64,000 nt of DNA from Fischerella sp. CENA71 (GTDB lineage Bacteria > Cyanobacteriota > Cyanobacteriia > Cyanobacteriales > Nostocaceae): assembly GCA_024239075.1 (NCBI GenBank), contig JANBVI010000066.1:21600-85599 (forward strand), in the 5' to 3' direction. Positions 41,104 through 50,096 of this stretch are shown piece after piece. Under the pieces are notes generated by a model. That model was not told the DNA's origin and ran no database searches. It saw only the letters and a program-made list of their open reading frames with translations. The first letter of the stretch is position 1, and every line of letters begins with the position of its first letter. The position numbers and the translations under genes were made by a program.

Positions 41104-44100
41104 ATGAACAAACCTGAGTATCCTGAAGAAAATTTACCTCCTAACCCTCAGCCTAGTATTCAGCAAGACGCTGATAATGCCACATTAGCTGGTGGAATGC
41201 AAGCTGCAATTGGAGATGATAATATTCAGATTCAAGGTGATAGAAACACTATCACGCAAACTAAGATTCTGCAAATCTCTGTTGACGAGATTAAAACCCG
41301 TCAATTTATACAAACTTCTCCCTACAAAGGTTTAAAGAAATTTGAACTAGAAGATAAAGACTTGTTTTTTGGGCGTGACCAATTGATTACACAATTGGTA
41401 AAGAAGCTAGAACACAGAAACCTAATTTTACTCTTAGGAGCTAGTGGTAGCGGTAAATCATCAGTAGTACGTGCAGGATTAATTCCTTGGCTCTCACGAA
41501 AATGGGGGTCACACTTTGTTCATCTGACGTTTACCCCTGACCAAGACCCTTTTGAATCTTTATATGCTAGCTTGCTCAGTAAATTTCCGCAAAAAGAAGC
41601 TCAAATTGCCCGTGAGGCGAAAGCTGATACTGTAACTCAGGTGGTGACAAAGCTAAAGCAATCAGAGTCTTTTTGGTTGATTTTTATTGACCAATTTGAA
41701 GAACTATTTACTACTACAACAGTTCTAGAGAAGCGTAACCAATTTATTAATGGGCTGGTGAAATTAAGCCAAAGAAAGAATAATTCCGTCAAAATCATGG
41801 GGACGATGCGGGCTGATTTTCTTGACAAGTTAAGCCCTTATCCTCAACTAATCAAAACGACTGATGATAGTCGTCCACTAATAGCAGAGATGCAACTTGA
41901 TGAGTTACGGTTGGCGATTGAACAACCTGCTGCTCATTATGGGGTAGTATTTGAAACTGGGCTGGTAGAGGAAATCATCAAAAATGTCCAGGGACAGGCT
42001 GGGTATTTACCTTTATTGCAGTACACTCTGAATCTACTATGGGAGACAGAAGTACAAACTGGCAGTATTCGTGACCGCACATTAAATACTAGTACTTACC
42101 GACAGTTAGGCGGTGTCAGAGGTGCGCTTCAACAACGTGTAGATGGTATCTATAACGAATTACCAGAGGCTGAGAAGCGAGCAGCTCAGAGAGTTTTTCT
42201 TAAACTGGTTGGTATTAATGAGAATTCTGAAGCTGATACTGAAGGTCAGCCAGTTCTTAGAAGAGCTTTACGGTCTGAATTTAGCGATGAACTTGAGCAA
42301 AGTATGCTGGTAAAGTTGATCGATGAAAATTTATTAGTTAGTGACCGCCAGCCACAATCTCAAGAATCTACTGTAGAAATAGCCCATGAAATGCTGCTGA
42401 CTTCTTGGACAACTCTTAATAACTGGATTAAGGAAAATCGTCAGGTAATTGTACTCCGCAACCGTCTTTATGATGATGTGGCACGTTGGCAAGGCGAGAA
42501 AGCGGAAGATGAACTATGGGCTGGGTCGAAGTTAGAGAAAGTCGTAGAACTCAGAAATGATGCAACCTTTAATAAGGTCTTGGGTGGTTTTAATGAAACA
42601 GCTTCTCAGTTTATTGATACCAGTGTGGGGTTGCGCGATCGCCAACGTCGCAGAGCCATTACTGGACTTGCTAGTTTTTCTACAGTTGCGTTATTAGTAG
42701 CTGGGTTTGCAGTTTTGCAGTGGCAAAGTGCAGAACGACAGCGGATAGAACAAGCTGCTTTAGTAACAAAAGGTTTGTTATCGAGCGATCCCCTACAAGG
42801 TTTAGTCAATACATTGAGTCTTGTGCAACAAAGTCGCTCACCAATAGTTAATTTCCCAAATCAACCAATTCCCTCATCAGTAAAAGATAACCTATTTAGT
42901 GCAGTCCAGAGCAGTTGGGAAAAAAATGTCTTTAAAGGTAGTGGAAATGCAGTCATTTCAGCAATTAGCGCAGATGGGCGGACAATTGTCGGTGGGGGAC
43001 AGGATGGCACAGTGCTGTGGGATAGCAGCGGAAAGCAATTGGCTAAACTTAAAGGTTCTCAATTTCAAATAAGTTCAGTAGCAATTAGCGCAGACGGACA
43101 AAGAATTGTCAGTTGGGGTTTCGATCACACAGTGCGGTTGTGGTCTAGGAACGGGAAGCAATTAGCTGAATTTAGAAGTGATCAAGAACCTCTCAATTCA
43201 CTAGCAATTAGCGCAGATGGGCGGACAATTGTCACTGGTGGTCATGATGGCACAGTGCGCTTGTGGGACAGCAACGGAAAGCTATTAAATGAACTTAAAG
43301 GTCATAAAGGTAAAATCAATTCAGTAGCGATTAGCACAGATGGGCGGACAATTGTCAGTGGGGGAGAGGATGGTACAGTGCGGTTGTGGTCAAGCAATGG
43401 AAAGCAATTGGAGAATTTTGATCGTCTTTATAAAAGTGGCGTAATTTCAGTAGCAATTAGCGCAGACGGACAGAGCATTGTCAGTGGGGGTCATGATGGC
43501 ATGTTGTGGTTTCTGGACATAAACAGAAAGGAACTGACTGGAATGAAAACTGATCAAGGTGACATAATTTCAGTAGCAATTAGCGCAGATGGACAGAGCA
43601 TTGTCAGTGGGGGTTATAACGGCACAGCGCGGTTGTGGGGCAGTAACAGAAAGCGATTGGCTGAATTTAGAGGTAATAAAAGTTTTGTCACTTCAGTAGC
43701 AATTAGCGCAGACGGACAGAGCATTGTCAGTGGGGGTGGTGACGGCACAGTGCGGTTGTGGGACAGCAGCGTAAATCAATTTTCTGAACTTATAGGCCAT
43801 CAAGGCTCAGAATCAAAAGAATCAAAAGTAGCAATTAGTACAAATAAAGGCACAATTGTCAGTGGGGGTTCAGATGGCACAGTACGGTTGTGGTCAAGCA
43901 ACGGAAAGCAATTCGCTGAATTTAGAAGTCGTCAAAGTTTTGTCACTTCAGTAGCAATTAGTGCAGACGGACAGAGCATTGTCACTGGTGGTTATAATGG
44001 CAAAGTGCTGCTTGACAGCAGCGGAATGAGAACTTTCAGTCTGGAAGGGGTTGGCTCCGTGCGGTTGTGGGACAGCAACGGAAAGCAATTAGCTGAACTT

Positions 44101-44709
44101 AAAGGTGATAGGCAAATCGTCGAATCAGTAGCAATTAGCACAGACGGACAGCTAATTGTCAGCGGGGGACTAGATGGCACAGTACGGTTGTGGTCCAGTA
44201 AGGGAGAGCAATTAGCTAAACTTGAAGGTGATTCATTTATGGTCAATTCAGTAGCAATTAGCACAGATAAACGCATAATTGTCAGTGGTGGAGAGGATGG
44301 CACAGTGCGCTTGTGGTCTAGTAAGGGAGAGCGATTGGCTGAACTTAGAGGACATCAAGGTAGCGTCAAATCAGTAGCAATTAGCACAAATGGACGCATA
44401 ATTGTCAGTGGGGGTTCAGATGGCACGGTGCGCTTGTGGTCTAGCAACGGAAAGCAATTTGCTGAACTTAGAAGTGTTCAAAGATACGTAGATAGAAATT
44501 TCGTCGAATCAGTAGCAATTAGCACAGATGGACGCACAATTGTCAGTGGGAGTTCAGATGGCACAGTGCGGTTGTGGGATATTCAATTCGAGTCTTGGTT
44601 GAAAGTTGCTTGTGAGCGATTACAATATCATCCTGTTTTCAAAGAACCTAAAACTCCTGAAGAGAGAGGAGCTAAGGCAACCTGTGAGCCATATTTAAAG
44701 GCTCTGTAA
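41104..44709 (+). CDS. STAND NTPase (nSTAND1-type) with WD40 propellers, 1201 aa
   Basis: The N-terminus has a Gly/Asn-rich tag (GGMQAAIGDDNIQIQGD). An nSTAND1 ATPase follows: SPYKGLKKFELEDKDLFFGR, Walker A GASGSGKSS at 112-120, Walker B LIFIDQFEEL at 192-201. A transmembrane-like segment (ITGLASFSTVALLVAGFAVL) lies near 520-540. The C-terminal ~590 residues are 13 WD40 repeats, most reading VAISADGxxIVSGGxDGTVR-LW, enough for nearly two seven-bladed propellers. Such proteins are oligomerising sensors, the propeller detecting a trigger. With the upstream CHAT gene it probably forms a cell-death or regulated-proteolysis pair. Confidence 0.9.
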   Translation: MNKPEYPEENLPPNPQPSIQQDADNATLAGGMQAAIGDDNIQIQGDRNTITQTKILQISVDEIKTRQFIQTSPYKGLKKFELEDKDLFFGRDQLITQLVKKLEHRNLILLLGASGSGKSSVVRAGLIPWLSRKWGSHFVHLTFTPDQDPFESLYASLLSKFPQKEAQIAREAKADTVTQVVTKLKQSESFWLIFIDQFEELFTTTTVLEKRNQFINGLVKLSQRKNNSVKIMGTMRADFLDKLSPYPQLIKTTDDSRPLIAEMQLDELRLAIEQPAAHYGVVFETGLVEEIIKNVQGQAGYLPLLQYTLNLLWETEVQTGSIRDRTLNTSTYRQLGGVRGALQQRVDGIYNELPEAEKRAAQRVFLKLVGINENSEADTEGQPVLRRALRSEFSDELEQSMLVKLIDENLLVSDRQPQSQESTVEIAHEMLLTSWTTLNNWIKENRQVIVLRNRLYDDVARWQGEKAEDELWAGSKLEKVVELRNDATFNKVLGGFNETASQFIDTSVGLRDRQRRRAITGLASFSTVALLVAGFAVLQWQSAERQRIEQAALVTKGLLSSDPLQGLVNTLSLVQQSRSPIVNFPNQPIPSSVKDNLFSAVQSSWEKNVFKGSGNAVISAISADGRTIVGGGQDGTVLWDSSGKQLAKLKGSQFQISSVAISADGQRIVSWGFDHTVRLWSRNGKQLAEFRSDQEPLNSLAISADGRTIVTGGHDGTVRLWDSNGKLLNELKGHKGKINSVAISTDGRTIVSGGEDGTVRLWSSNGKQLENFDRLYKSGVISVAISADGQSIVSGGHDGMLWFLDINRKELTGMKTDQGDIISVAISADGQSIVSGGYNGTARLWGSNRKRLAEFRGNKSFVTSVAISADGQSIVSGGGDGTVRLWDSSVNQFSELIGHQGSESKESKVAISTNKGTIVSGGSDGTVRLWSSNGKQFAEFRSRQSFVTSVAISADGQSIVTGGYNGKVLLDSSGMRTFSLEGVGSVRLWDSNGKQLAELKGDRQIVESVAISTDGQLIVSGGLDGTVRLWSSKGEQLAKLEGDSFMVNSVAISTDKRIIVSGGEDGTVRLWSSKGERLAELRGHQGSVKSVAISTNGRIIVSGGSDGTVRLWSSNGKQFAELRSVQRYVDRNFVESVAISTDGRTIVSGSSDGTVRLWDIQFESWLKVACERLQYHPVFKEPKTPEERGAKATCEPYLKAL
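42950..44580 (+). repeat. tandem WD40-coding repeats with high DNA identity
   Basis: About thirteen units of ~120-125 bp, each opening with TCAGTAGCAATTAGC(A/G)CAGA, then ATTGTCAGTGGGGG, and then GG(C/T)ACAGTGCGGTTGTGG. The bases are conserved between units well beyond what the protein requires, including third codon positions. One unit (near 44010-44070) is a rearranged partial blade. The pattern indicates recent duplication or gene conversion. Confidence 0.85.
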
Positions 44710-44925
44710 CAAGTTAATGTCAATGACTACAAAATCCACAACAGAGGAGGATGTTTAAAAACTTTTGCTACGTATTGAAGTTATTCGCTATTTAGTATGA
44801 AGTATATTTCTTATAATACCAACCTTGGGTCATAAGTTGGTAAAAAGGTTTCAGCTTCTTTGGTATTAGAGAAGCAGTTTCATTACGCAAAAATAGTATG
44901 GATTTGTTGAGCATGGCGAAATCTT

Positions 44926-45219
44926 GTGATACAACGTCCTAGTAACATTTTGGAGCGTATTGATAGTAACAGCATGACGGAACCTGAAAACAACGTTCCT
45001 GCAAACTACGACGAATCATGGAAAGCCGCGATTGAGCAATATTTCGAGAAATTTGTCTCATTCTTCTTCCCAGCAGCACATCAGGCGATCGCTTTATCAA
45101 AACTAACTAGTGCAGCAGATTCAGGCTATGAGGAACTGGGTAACTCTATAAACACAGTAGTGACAAAAATGCTGACAACAGTCTTGGACAGTCATCACCA
45201 TTTTGGGCATCTTTGTTAA
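44926..45219 (+). pseudogene. N-terminal fragment of a DUF4351/Rpn-like (PD-(D/E)XK) protein
   Basis: ANYDESWKAAIEQYFEKFVS followed by FFFPAAHQAIA is the N-terminus of a large cyanobacterial family of putative recombination-promoting nucleases ('YDSPWKEAlExYFpeFmaFFFP'). After residue ~55 the sequence loses similarity and the frame ends, so only a remnant is left. The real start is probably the Met at codon 17 (TEPENN). Confidence 0.6.
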
Positions 45220-45799
45220 TGTTGTCTAATCTTATATGGGTGCTACTAACTCTTATATGGGTGCTACTAACTGTATATTATGCAGTTGCTGAGAAATTAG
45301 TTTCTGGTGTTTTGGGTAAGTGTCGAATCAATTCTCTGATAATATCTGTTACTGTTGTGGCTCTAGTCGTCCCTGACAGTTTTTTATTTTCACCGAGACC
45401 CCTTAGTAGTTGATCTGCTGACTAAAAAAATTCCCTCCTGAAACTACAGAGGGATAAAACTGTACAGGATAAGCGTTAGACACGCCTTAATCAAAATTAT
45501 GGTCATTGCAAATTATTTTCACCAGCGAAAATCAATATTTTAACGGCTAACTTAATATCATCTGTTATCCAACAAAACCCAATTACAGAAAAGGAGCTTT
45601 GTGAAGACAATACACAAAGCTCCAAGTCTGGCTGAAGAATCAACTTGCTCAAGCAGTAAGGTGAAAATAGAAGAACCAACTTTCCTTGATTCCCTAAAAT
45701 AAACTACCAATGTAAGCAAACAAACGACAATGAAAATACAACATTGGTACAACAGCATAACTTAACTGCTAATCCCTAGAAACCCTTTCTGTATCAGGT
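45220..45799. other. 580-bp stretch with small repeats and a strong hairpin
   Basis: It holds a perfect tandem duplication of TCTTATATGGGTGCTACTAA (21-bp unit, ~45229-45270) and a TTCCCTC/GAGGGA hairpin (45431-45454). A perfect 11-bp hairpin GGAGCTTTGTG/CACAAAGCTCC (45593-45603 with 45613-45623) follows. The short ORFs are not protein-like. Confidence 0.5.
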
Positions 45800-46925
45800 A
45801 TATAGCAATCCTGAATCAGTTGTGAGAAAATACGTAAATAGGGTAGAAGTAATGTTTGTAACTAAACGGCACAAGTAGCTATGTGGATGCAATTGCTAGA
45901 TAATTTTATCAAAAATAGTAAAGATAAGCGTGAAATCCAGCGAGCTACAGCAGTGAAAATGCTGTTGCGTGGTTACAAGCATCAAGAAATTATGCCGATA
46001 CTAGGTGTTTCCAGTGGCTTCATCAGTAAATGGAAAAAAGCTTTTTTTCAAAAAGGAGTGGATGGTTTAAAGCTAGGATATCAAGGCTCTGTGGGAATGC
46101 TGAATGCAGTTCAAACAGCAGAGGTAATGGAATGGTTAAATTCCAAAGATACCTGGACATTAAATTAATTAGAATACCACATTGCTACTGTTTATGGAGT
46201 GACATTCGCCTCCAAGCAAAGCTACTACGAATTGTTTGAAGCAGCGCGTATCAGATGGAAAAAAGCGCAAGCAAACAATCCAAAACGAGATGCAGAATTA
46301 GTAGAGGTAAAAAAAAAGAAATTTGTGCATTGTTGGCAGCGCGAAAAGCCGAAATTACAATGGGAGAATTAGTAGTATTGATAGTGGATGAATGCCATCT
46401 ACTGTGGGAAGATATCTGTGGATATGTTTGGGGTAAAAGTAGTGAGCGTGTGACCATTCCAGTAGTGAATGCCCGTGAGAAACAAACATATTATGGAGCA
46501 TGAGACTACAAAACTAAAAAATTTCTTCTTTACCAGGCTACAAAAGGTAATTCAGAAAACACAATTCAGTTTTTAGAATATCTTCGTTCACACAATCCGG
46601 GAGCAAAACTATTAATAATCTGGGATGGTGCTTCTTACCATCGTTCCCAACCCATCAAAGATTATTTAGAATCCTTAAACGGTGGGATGCAACCAGAACA
46701 ATGGCTCATCACTTGTGAGAGATTTGCTCCCAATGCACCACAACAAAACCCTGTAGAAGACATTTGGTTGCAAGCCAAAAGATTAATTCGAGAGTTTTAT
46801 TTTTTCTGTCAAGATTTCTCTGTCGTCAAGAGTTTATTTGAGTTATCAGTAGATTGTCAAATATTTGACTTTTCTAAGCTTCATGAATATGGTGTTTTCT
46901 CATAAATCATTTAGGATTGCTATAT
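45800..46925. mobile_element. decayed IS630-type element
   Basis: The left end ATATAGCAATCCTGAATCAG (45800) is matched inverted at the right end (to 46925) over ~34 bp with five mismatches. The ends carry TA, as expected for IS630/Tc1 insertion. The transposase inside is disrupted three times. Confidence 0.82.
45881..46905 (+). pseudogene. IS630-family transposase, disrupted
   Basis: The HTH part begins MWMQLLDNFIKNSKDKREIQ and includes HQEIMPILGVSSGFISKWKK. An in-frame TAA occurs at 46166-46168, after which the frame continues with LEYHIATVYGVTF. A frameshift at an A9 run (~46310) moves to the frame with ALLAARKAEITMGELVVLIV and the catalytic DECHLLWEDICGYVWG. A TGA stops it at ~46501-46503. 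The last part has LLIIWDGASYHRS and ERFAPNAPQQNPVEDIW with the final DDE residues. It cannot make an intact enzyme. Confidence 0.85.
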
Positions 46926-46926
46926 C

Positions 46927-47241
46927 ATGCCAAAAGAGGATTCTACTGGTGATTCTCAATTACCGCTAGAGGCTAATATTGCCCAGTTAGCAACAGAAGA
47001 TAGTACATCTAATTCTCAAGGCGGAATATTTATGACTGCAACATTTACTGAAGATAAACGTTTAGAGGTAGAAATAGTAATCGAGCATCTACGAAAATTA
47101 CTTATCGGTGGTAAAGTTAAATTTCACGACGACAAAGGAGTTGTCAGGGTCAGCGGCAACTTTTCTGAAGATAAGAAATTACATATTGAAGCTACTCTTG
47201 ATGAACTTGGAGAGCGATGTACTTCGCTCGAACTAACTTAG
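46927..47241 (+). CDS. hypothetical protein beginning at the IS630 border, 104 aa
   Basis: Sequence includes TFTEDKRLEVEIVIEHLRKL, GGKVKFHDDKGVVRVSGNFS and EDKKLHIEATLDELGERC, with two related EDK-LHIEA-type strands. The start codon lies directly at the end of the IS630 element, so the original N-terminus may have been removed. The family is unknown. Confidence 0.5.
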   Translation: MPKEDSTGDSQLPLEANIAQLATEDSTSNSQGGIFMTATFTEDKRLEVEIVIEHLRKLLIGGKVKFHDDKGVVRVSGNFSEDKKLHIEATLDELGERCTSLELT

Positions 47242-48317
47242 TAAACCTAAATATCCACATTTGGCTTAACCTCTTGTGTAGACATGGCTTGGCAGGCGAT
47301 CACGTTCCCTGTTCTTGCCCTCTTGTATAGTGATACTAGGGCTAACATTTAACATCTGTGTACTTTCCCACTAGTTTAGGGATAATAGGGCAGGCGATCA
47401 CTCTCTATTTTCATTACCCTCTTGTATACCTATTGCAAAGTAATAATTAGAACTATACATAAATTTGTACAGAGATAGCGTGTCAGGCGATCGCCGAAAA
47501 AGTCGCCGTGAATATTTCATCAATGCTCGCAAGCTTGCCTAAATTTTTAAACCTTCCAGTGGTCACGCTGGAAAGTGACTTTTTGGGCGATCGCCGCCGA
47601 ATGAGCTTGAGGGAGTTGACCCTACTTTGTAGTGTTTGTAGTTTTGTAAGCTATCTCGACCCGCCGCCGAATGCCTTTTTTGCCTTGGTAATTTTGAACT
47701 TTTTTGAGCTTTTGGGCATTTTTTTTACTTACATGGGAGTTGACCCTGTTTGAGAGTTGACCCTGTTTTGAGAGCAACTATTATTCTCAACCGCTTTAAA
47801 CAGTTCAACGTCATGTTTAAGCCTTACATAACTTCTGAATGCGTTTGTAGCTTTCCAGTACTGCCCTGAACTTACAAAAGCTTTTAAAACGATGTATCTA
47901 TCATTAGACATTAATAAGCCCCTGCAATGCCCATTACAGGCAAGTTGCAGGGTTATGAGCTTTTATGGATTATTAGTGTTTATGGAAGTTTACAAGGTTT
48001 ATGAGCATTTGGAAATGATGCGAAGATTATGGGTGTTTATGAGTGTTTAGAAGGGTTTGTTAGTGTTTGGGAAGGTTTAGAGGGTTTATTTAGCCTCTCT
48101 ACTTATTTTCTTTTATTGGAGATATGCAAGCTTCTTTTCTCAACTGTAATTCTGCGCCAGAACGCGAAAGCTTATAGCTTAATGAGCTACCGCACTTGCT
48201 ACCAGTTACAACAAATTACCGCGCTCCAGCGAGGCACTGGGCGCGGGGACAATAGGGATTAGGAGTACAAATCCCTCTAAGCATCTGCATTACAAAGTTT
48301 AGAAGCTATTTTTATAG
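47242..48317. other. 1.1-kb repeat-rich intergenic region
   Basis: It contains two units with GGCAGGCGATCAC followed ~25 bp later by CCCTCTTGTATA (47291-47325 and 47390-47428) and a third partial unit (47479). It has three copies of GAGTTGACCCT (47612, 47738, 47752) and CGCCGCCGAATG twice (47591, 47669). There is a CCCTGCAA/TTGCAGGG hairpin (47920-47952) and degenerate GTGTTTATG repeats (47960-48080). No protein-like frame is convincing; a leftward 60-codon frame at 47729-47911 is possible but weak. Confidence 0.55.
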
Positions 48318-48575
48318 CTACCTCCTGCCCCTTCCGCCTCTTCTTCTTCCTCCAGTGTCTCTAGCTTGAGTTACCTGTCTAAAGGGTTCGTCATCTTGCT
48401 GAATTACAGTGTTAGTGAGATCGTCAGTCTGAGTAATGCTCGTGGTAGCATCATTGGCAGTTTGAGCAGAGCTTCCTTGAGCGTTTCCGTTTTGCCCAAA
48501 AGCTGTTATCGGAGAACCGATTACTAAAGTAGATGTTGCTAAAAGGGCAACTACACTAAATAAACTTCGCTTCAT
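48318..48575 (-). CDS. small secreted protein with Arg/Gly-rich tail, 85 aa
   Basis: A signal peptide (MKRSLFSVVALLATSTLVIG, cleavage near AFG/QNGNA) is followed by a Thr/Asn/Gln-rich mature part (SSAQTANDATTSITQTDDLT) and the tail GGRRRGGRGRR. Similar short exported proteins are frequent in filamentous cyanobacteria, with no assigned function. It stands alone. Confidence 0.68.
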   Translation of the reverse strand: MKRSLFSVVALLATSTLVIGSPITAFGQNGNAQGSSAQTANDATTSITQTDDLTNTVIQQDDEPFRQVTQARDTGGRRRGGRGRR

Positions 48576-48653
48576 GGTTTTTTCTCTAAGCGGACAAAAA
48601 TGTTCTACATCTTCAAATAACCAGATTTCGGATACAATCCCGTAATTTTTTCA

Positions 48654-48840
48654 GAGGATGTTTGAAAGAAGCTGTCAGCTACGCATTAGCTATGCATTAG
48701 TCACATCTTTCTTAGAGGATGTTTGAAAAGTCGGAAAGGATGTAAAAAAGCTCTCTCAGTATAAGCTGTGAATAGATAATAAACAGCACCGAGAGAGTGA
48801 CATGAGTAAAGCATACCCCAGCAACCTGACACGCGCCCTT
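48654..48840 (+). pseudogene. N-terminal scrap of an IS5-type transposase with element end
   Basis: GAGGATGTTTGAAA occurs at 48654 and again at 48715, resembling an element terminus. At 48802 the reading MSKAYPSNLTRA is the characteristic start of Nostoc IS5-family transposases; the frame ends two codons later. Nothing else of the gene remains. Confidence 0.6.
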
Positions 48841-48996
48841 TAAGGGGCGACAATCGCCTCTAAACCAAGCTAGATAAAGGTTTTAGAGGTACAGACCCCC
48901 TGAAAAAATTGGCTGCTTATTGAGAATGAACTGTATGAGTGTAGTAGCCCAGTCTATGGAGATCAGTTTCGTGGTAAAAAAGAACGGTCTCGTAAT

Positions 48997-49490
48997 TTGA
49001 CTAAGACCGTCATAATAATGCTGGCATCATTCTACCAAAAATTCTTAGAGAAATACCTAAATAAAGCACAGTTAATTACCCTAAAAATGTTAGTGTGGGT
49101 GCTACAAAATCAGAAGCAAGTCAAGTTAGAAAGGCTAGCGGCAACGCTACCATTACCAATACAACAAAATAGTCGGAGAAGGCATTTACAAAGATTTCTA
49201 ACTTTGAATGCTTTAAGTGTAGTACTGCTATGGTTTCCTATAATTGAAGAGATGATTGGCAGGCAAATCAAAGCTGGCTCACAGGTAATTATTGCCCTAG
49301 ATAGAACGCAATGGAAAGAAAAGAACGTGTTGATGGCGAGTGTGATTTACCAGAAAAGGGCATGGCCAATATATTGGTGCTTGTTAGAGAAAGATGGTAG
49401 TAGTAACCTCAGTGAACAGCAAAAAGTATTACGCCCAGTAATTCGACTATAAAAAAAATATAAATTAGTGATTATTGGGGACAGAGAATT
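48997..49490 (+). pseudogene. truncated IS4-type transposase
   Basis: The open part runs from 48997 to a TAA at 49452. It has ITLKMLVWVLQNQKQVKLER, PLPIQQNSRRRHLQRFL and VIIALDRTQWKEKNVLMASV with the first catalytic Asp. Just after the stop, another stretch reads LVIIGDREFGA with the second Asp, and similarity then breaks off where IS1 sequence begins at about 49498. The C-terminal half is missing. Confidence 0.75.
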
Positions 49491-49497
49491 CGGAGCA

Positions 49498-49942
49498 TCA
49501 CGCAATTGATGTCCAGCTTCTCTAAGAAAGTGGATCACGGTTGTATGGTGGATCTCGGTGACTCGTTCAATACCCCGTAGTCCCATACCATTGAGATACA
49601 TCTTGATGCACAACTGCTTGACCACATTTGAATCACGCCAAGGACGGTAGACTTCGAGGAACTGGCGACCACACTGCTTGCACTTGTAGCATTGCCTGTT
49701 TCGACGATGCCCATTTTTAGTAGTTTGATTTGAGTTGTATTGAGGACACTTCATTCTTCTATTGTGCCAAATCAAGCATTACTCTTTCAGCAACGCCGAA
49801 AATTGAAAGAAATCATTTGACACTGCGAACAAGAATAAAACGATTACAGCACCAAACTATTTGCTTTTCCAAATCAATTTTTATGCATGATTTACTGATT
49901 GGGTTATTCATTAGCAAGTATGAATTTGGAGTAGAAATCTAA
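49498..49942. pseudogene. rearranged IS1-type transposase, halves in opposite orientation
   Basis: On the minus strand (49754 leftward) the InsA-like part reads MKCPQYNSNQTTKNGHRRNR, CYKCKQCGRQFLEVYRPW and GIERVTEIHHTTVIHFLREA. Beyond 49776 on the plus strand the typical InsB C-terminus appears, ERNHLTLRTRIKRLQHQTIC followed by FSKSIFMHDLLIGLFISKYE. The middle with the DDE core is missing and the halves face opposite ways, so an inversion or two insertions must be assumed. Confidence 0.7.
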
Positions 49943-50096
49943 AGCTCAAACCACTCATCTACAACACTACCAGGTACTAACCTTTATTGGTGTTCAATTT
50001 CAAGTTTTTTATAACTATTGCTCAACTACTACCGCTAGGCGGAAGTCAAAAGTCCAAAGTCTACAGTTAAAATAACTGTATTTCTAGGAGCTTCAG

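Noticed and set aside
44926-45219. Intact small gene
   Set aside because: Similarity to the Rpn/DUF4351 family covers only the first third and then stops; it is better seen as a fragment.
47291-47500. CRISPR-like array
   Set aside because: Only two to three units with ~100-bp spacing, non-uniform and without cas genes, so it is not a CRISPR array.
47508-47753. Rightward 81-codon gene
   Set aside because: Built on the GAGTTGACCCT and CGCCGCCGAATG repeats; no plausible start signal.
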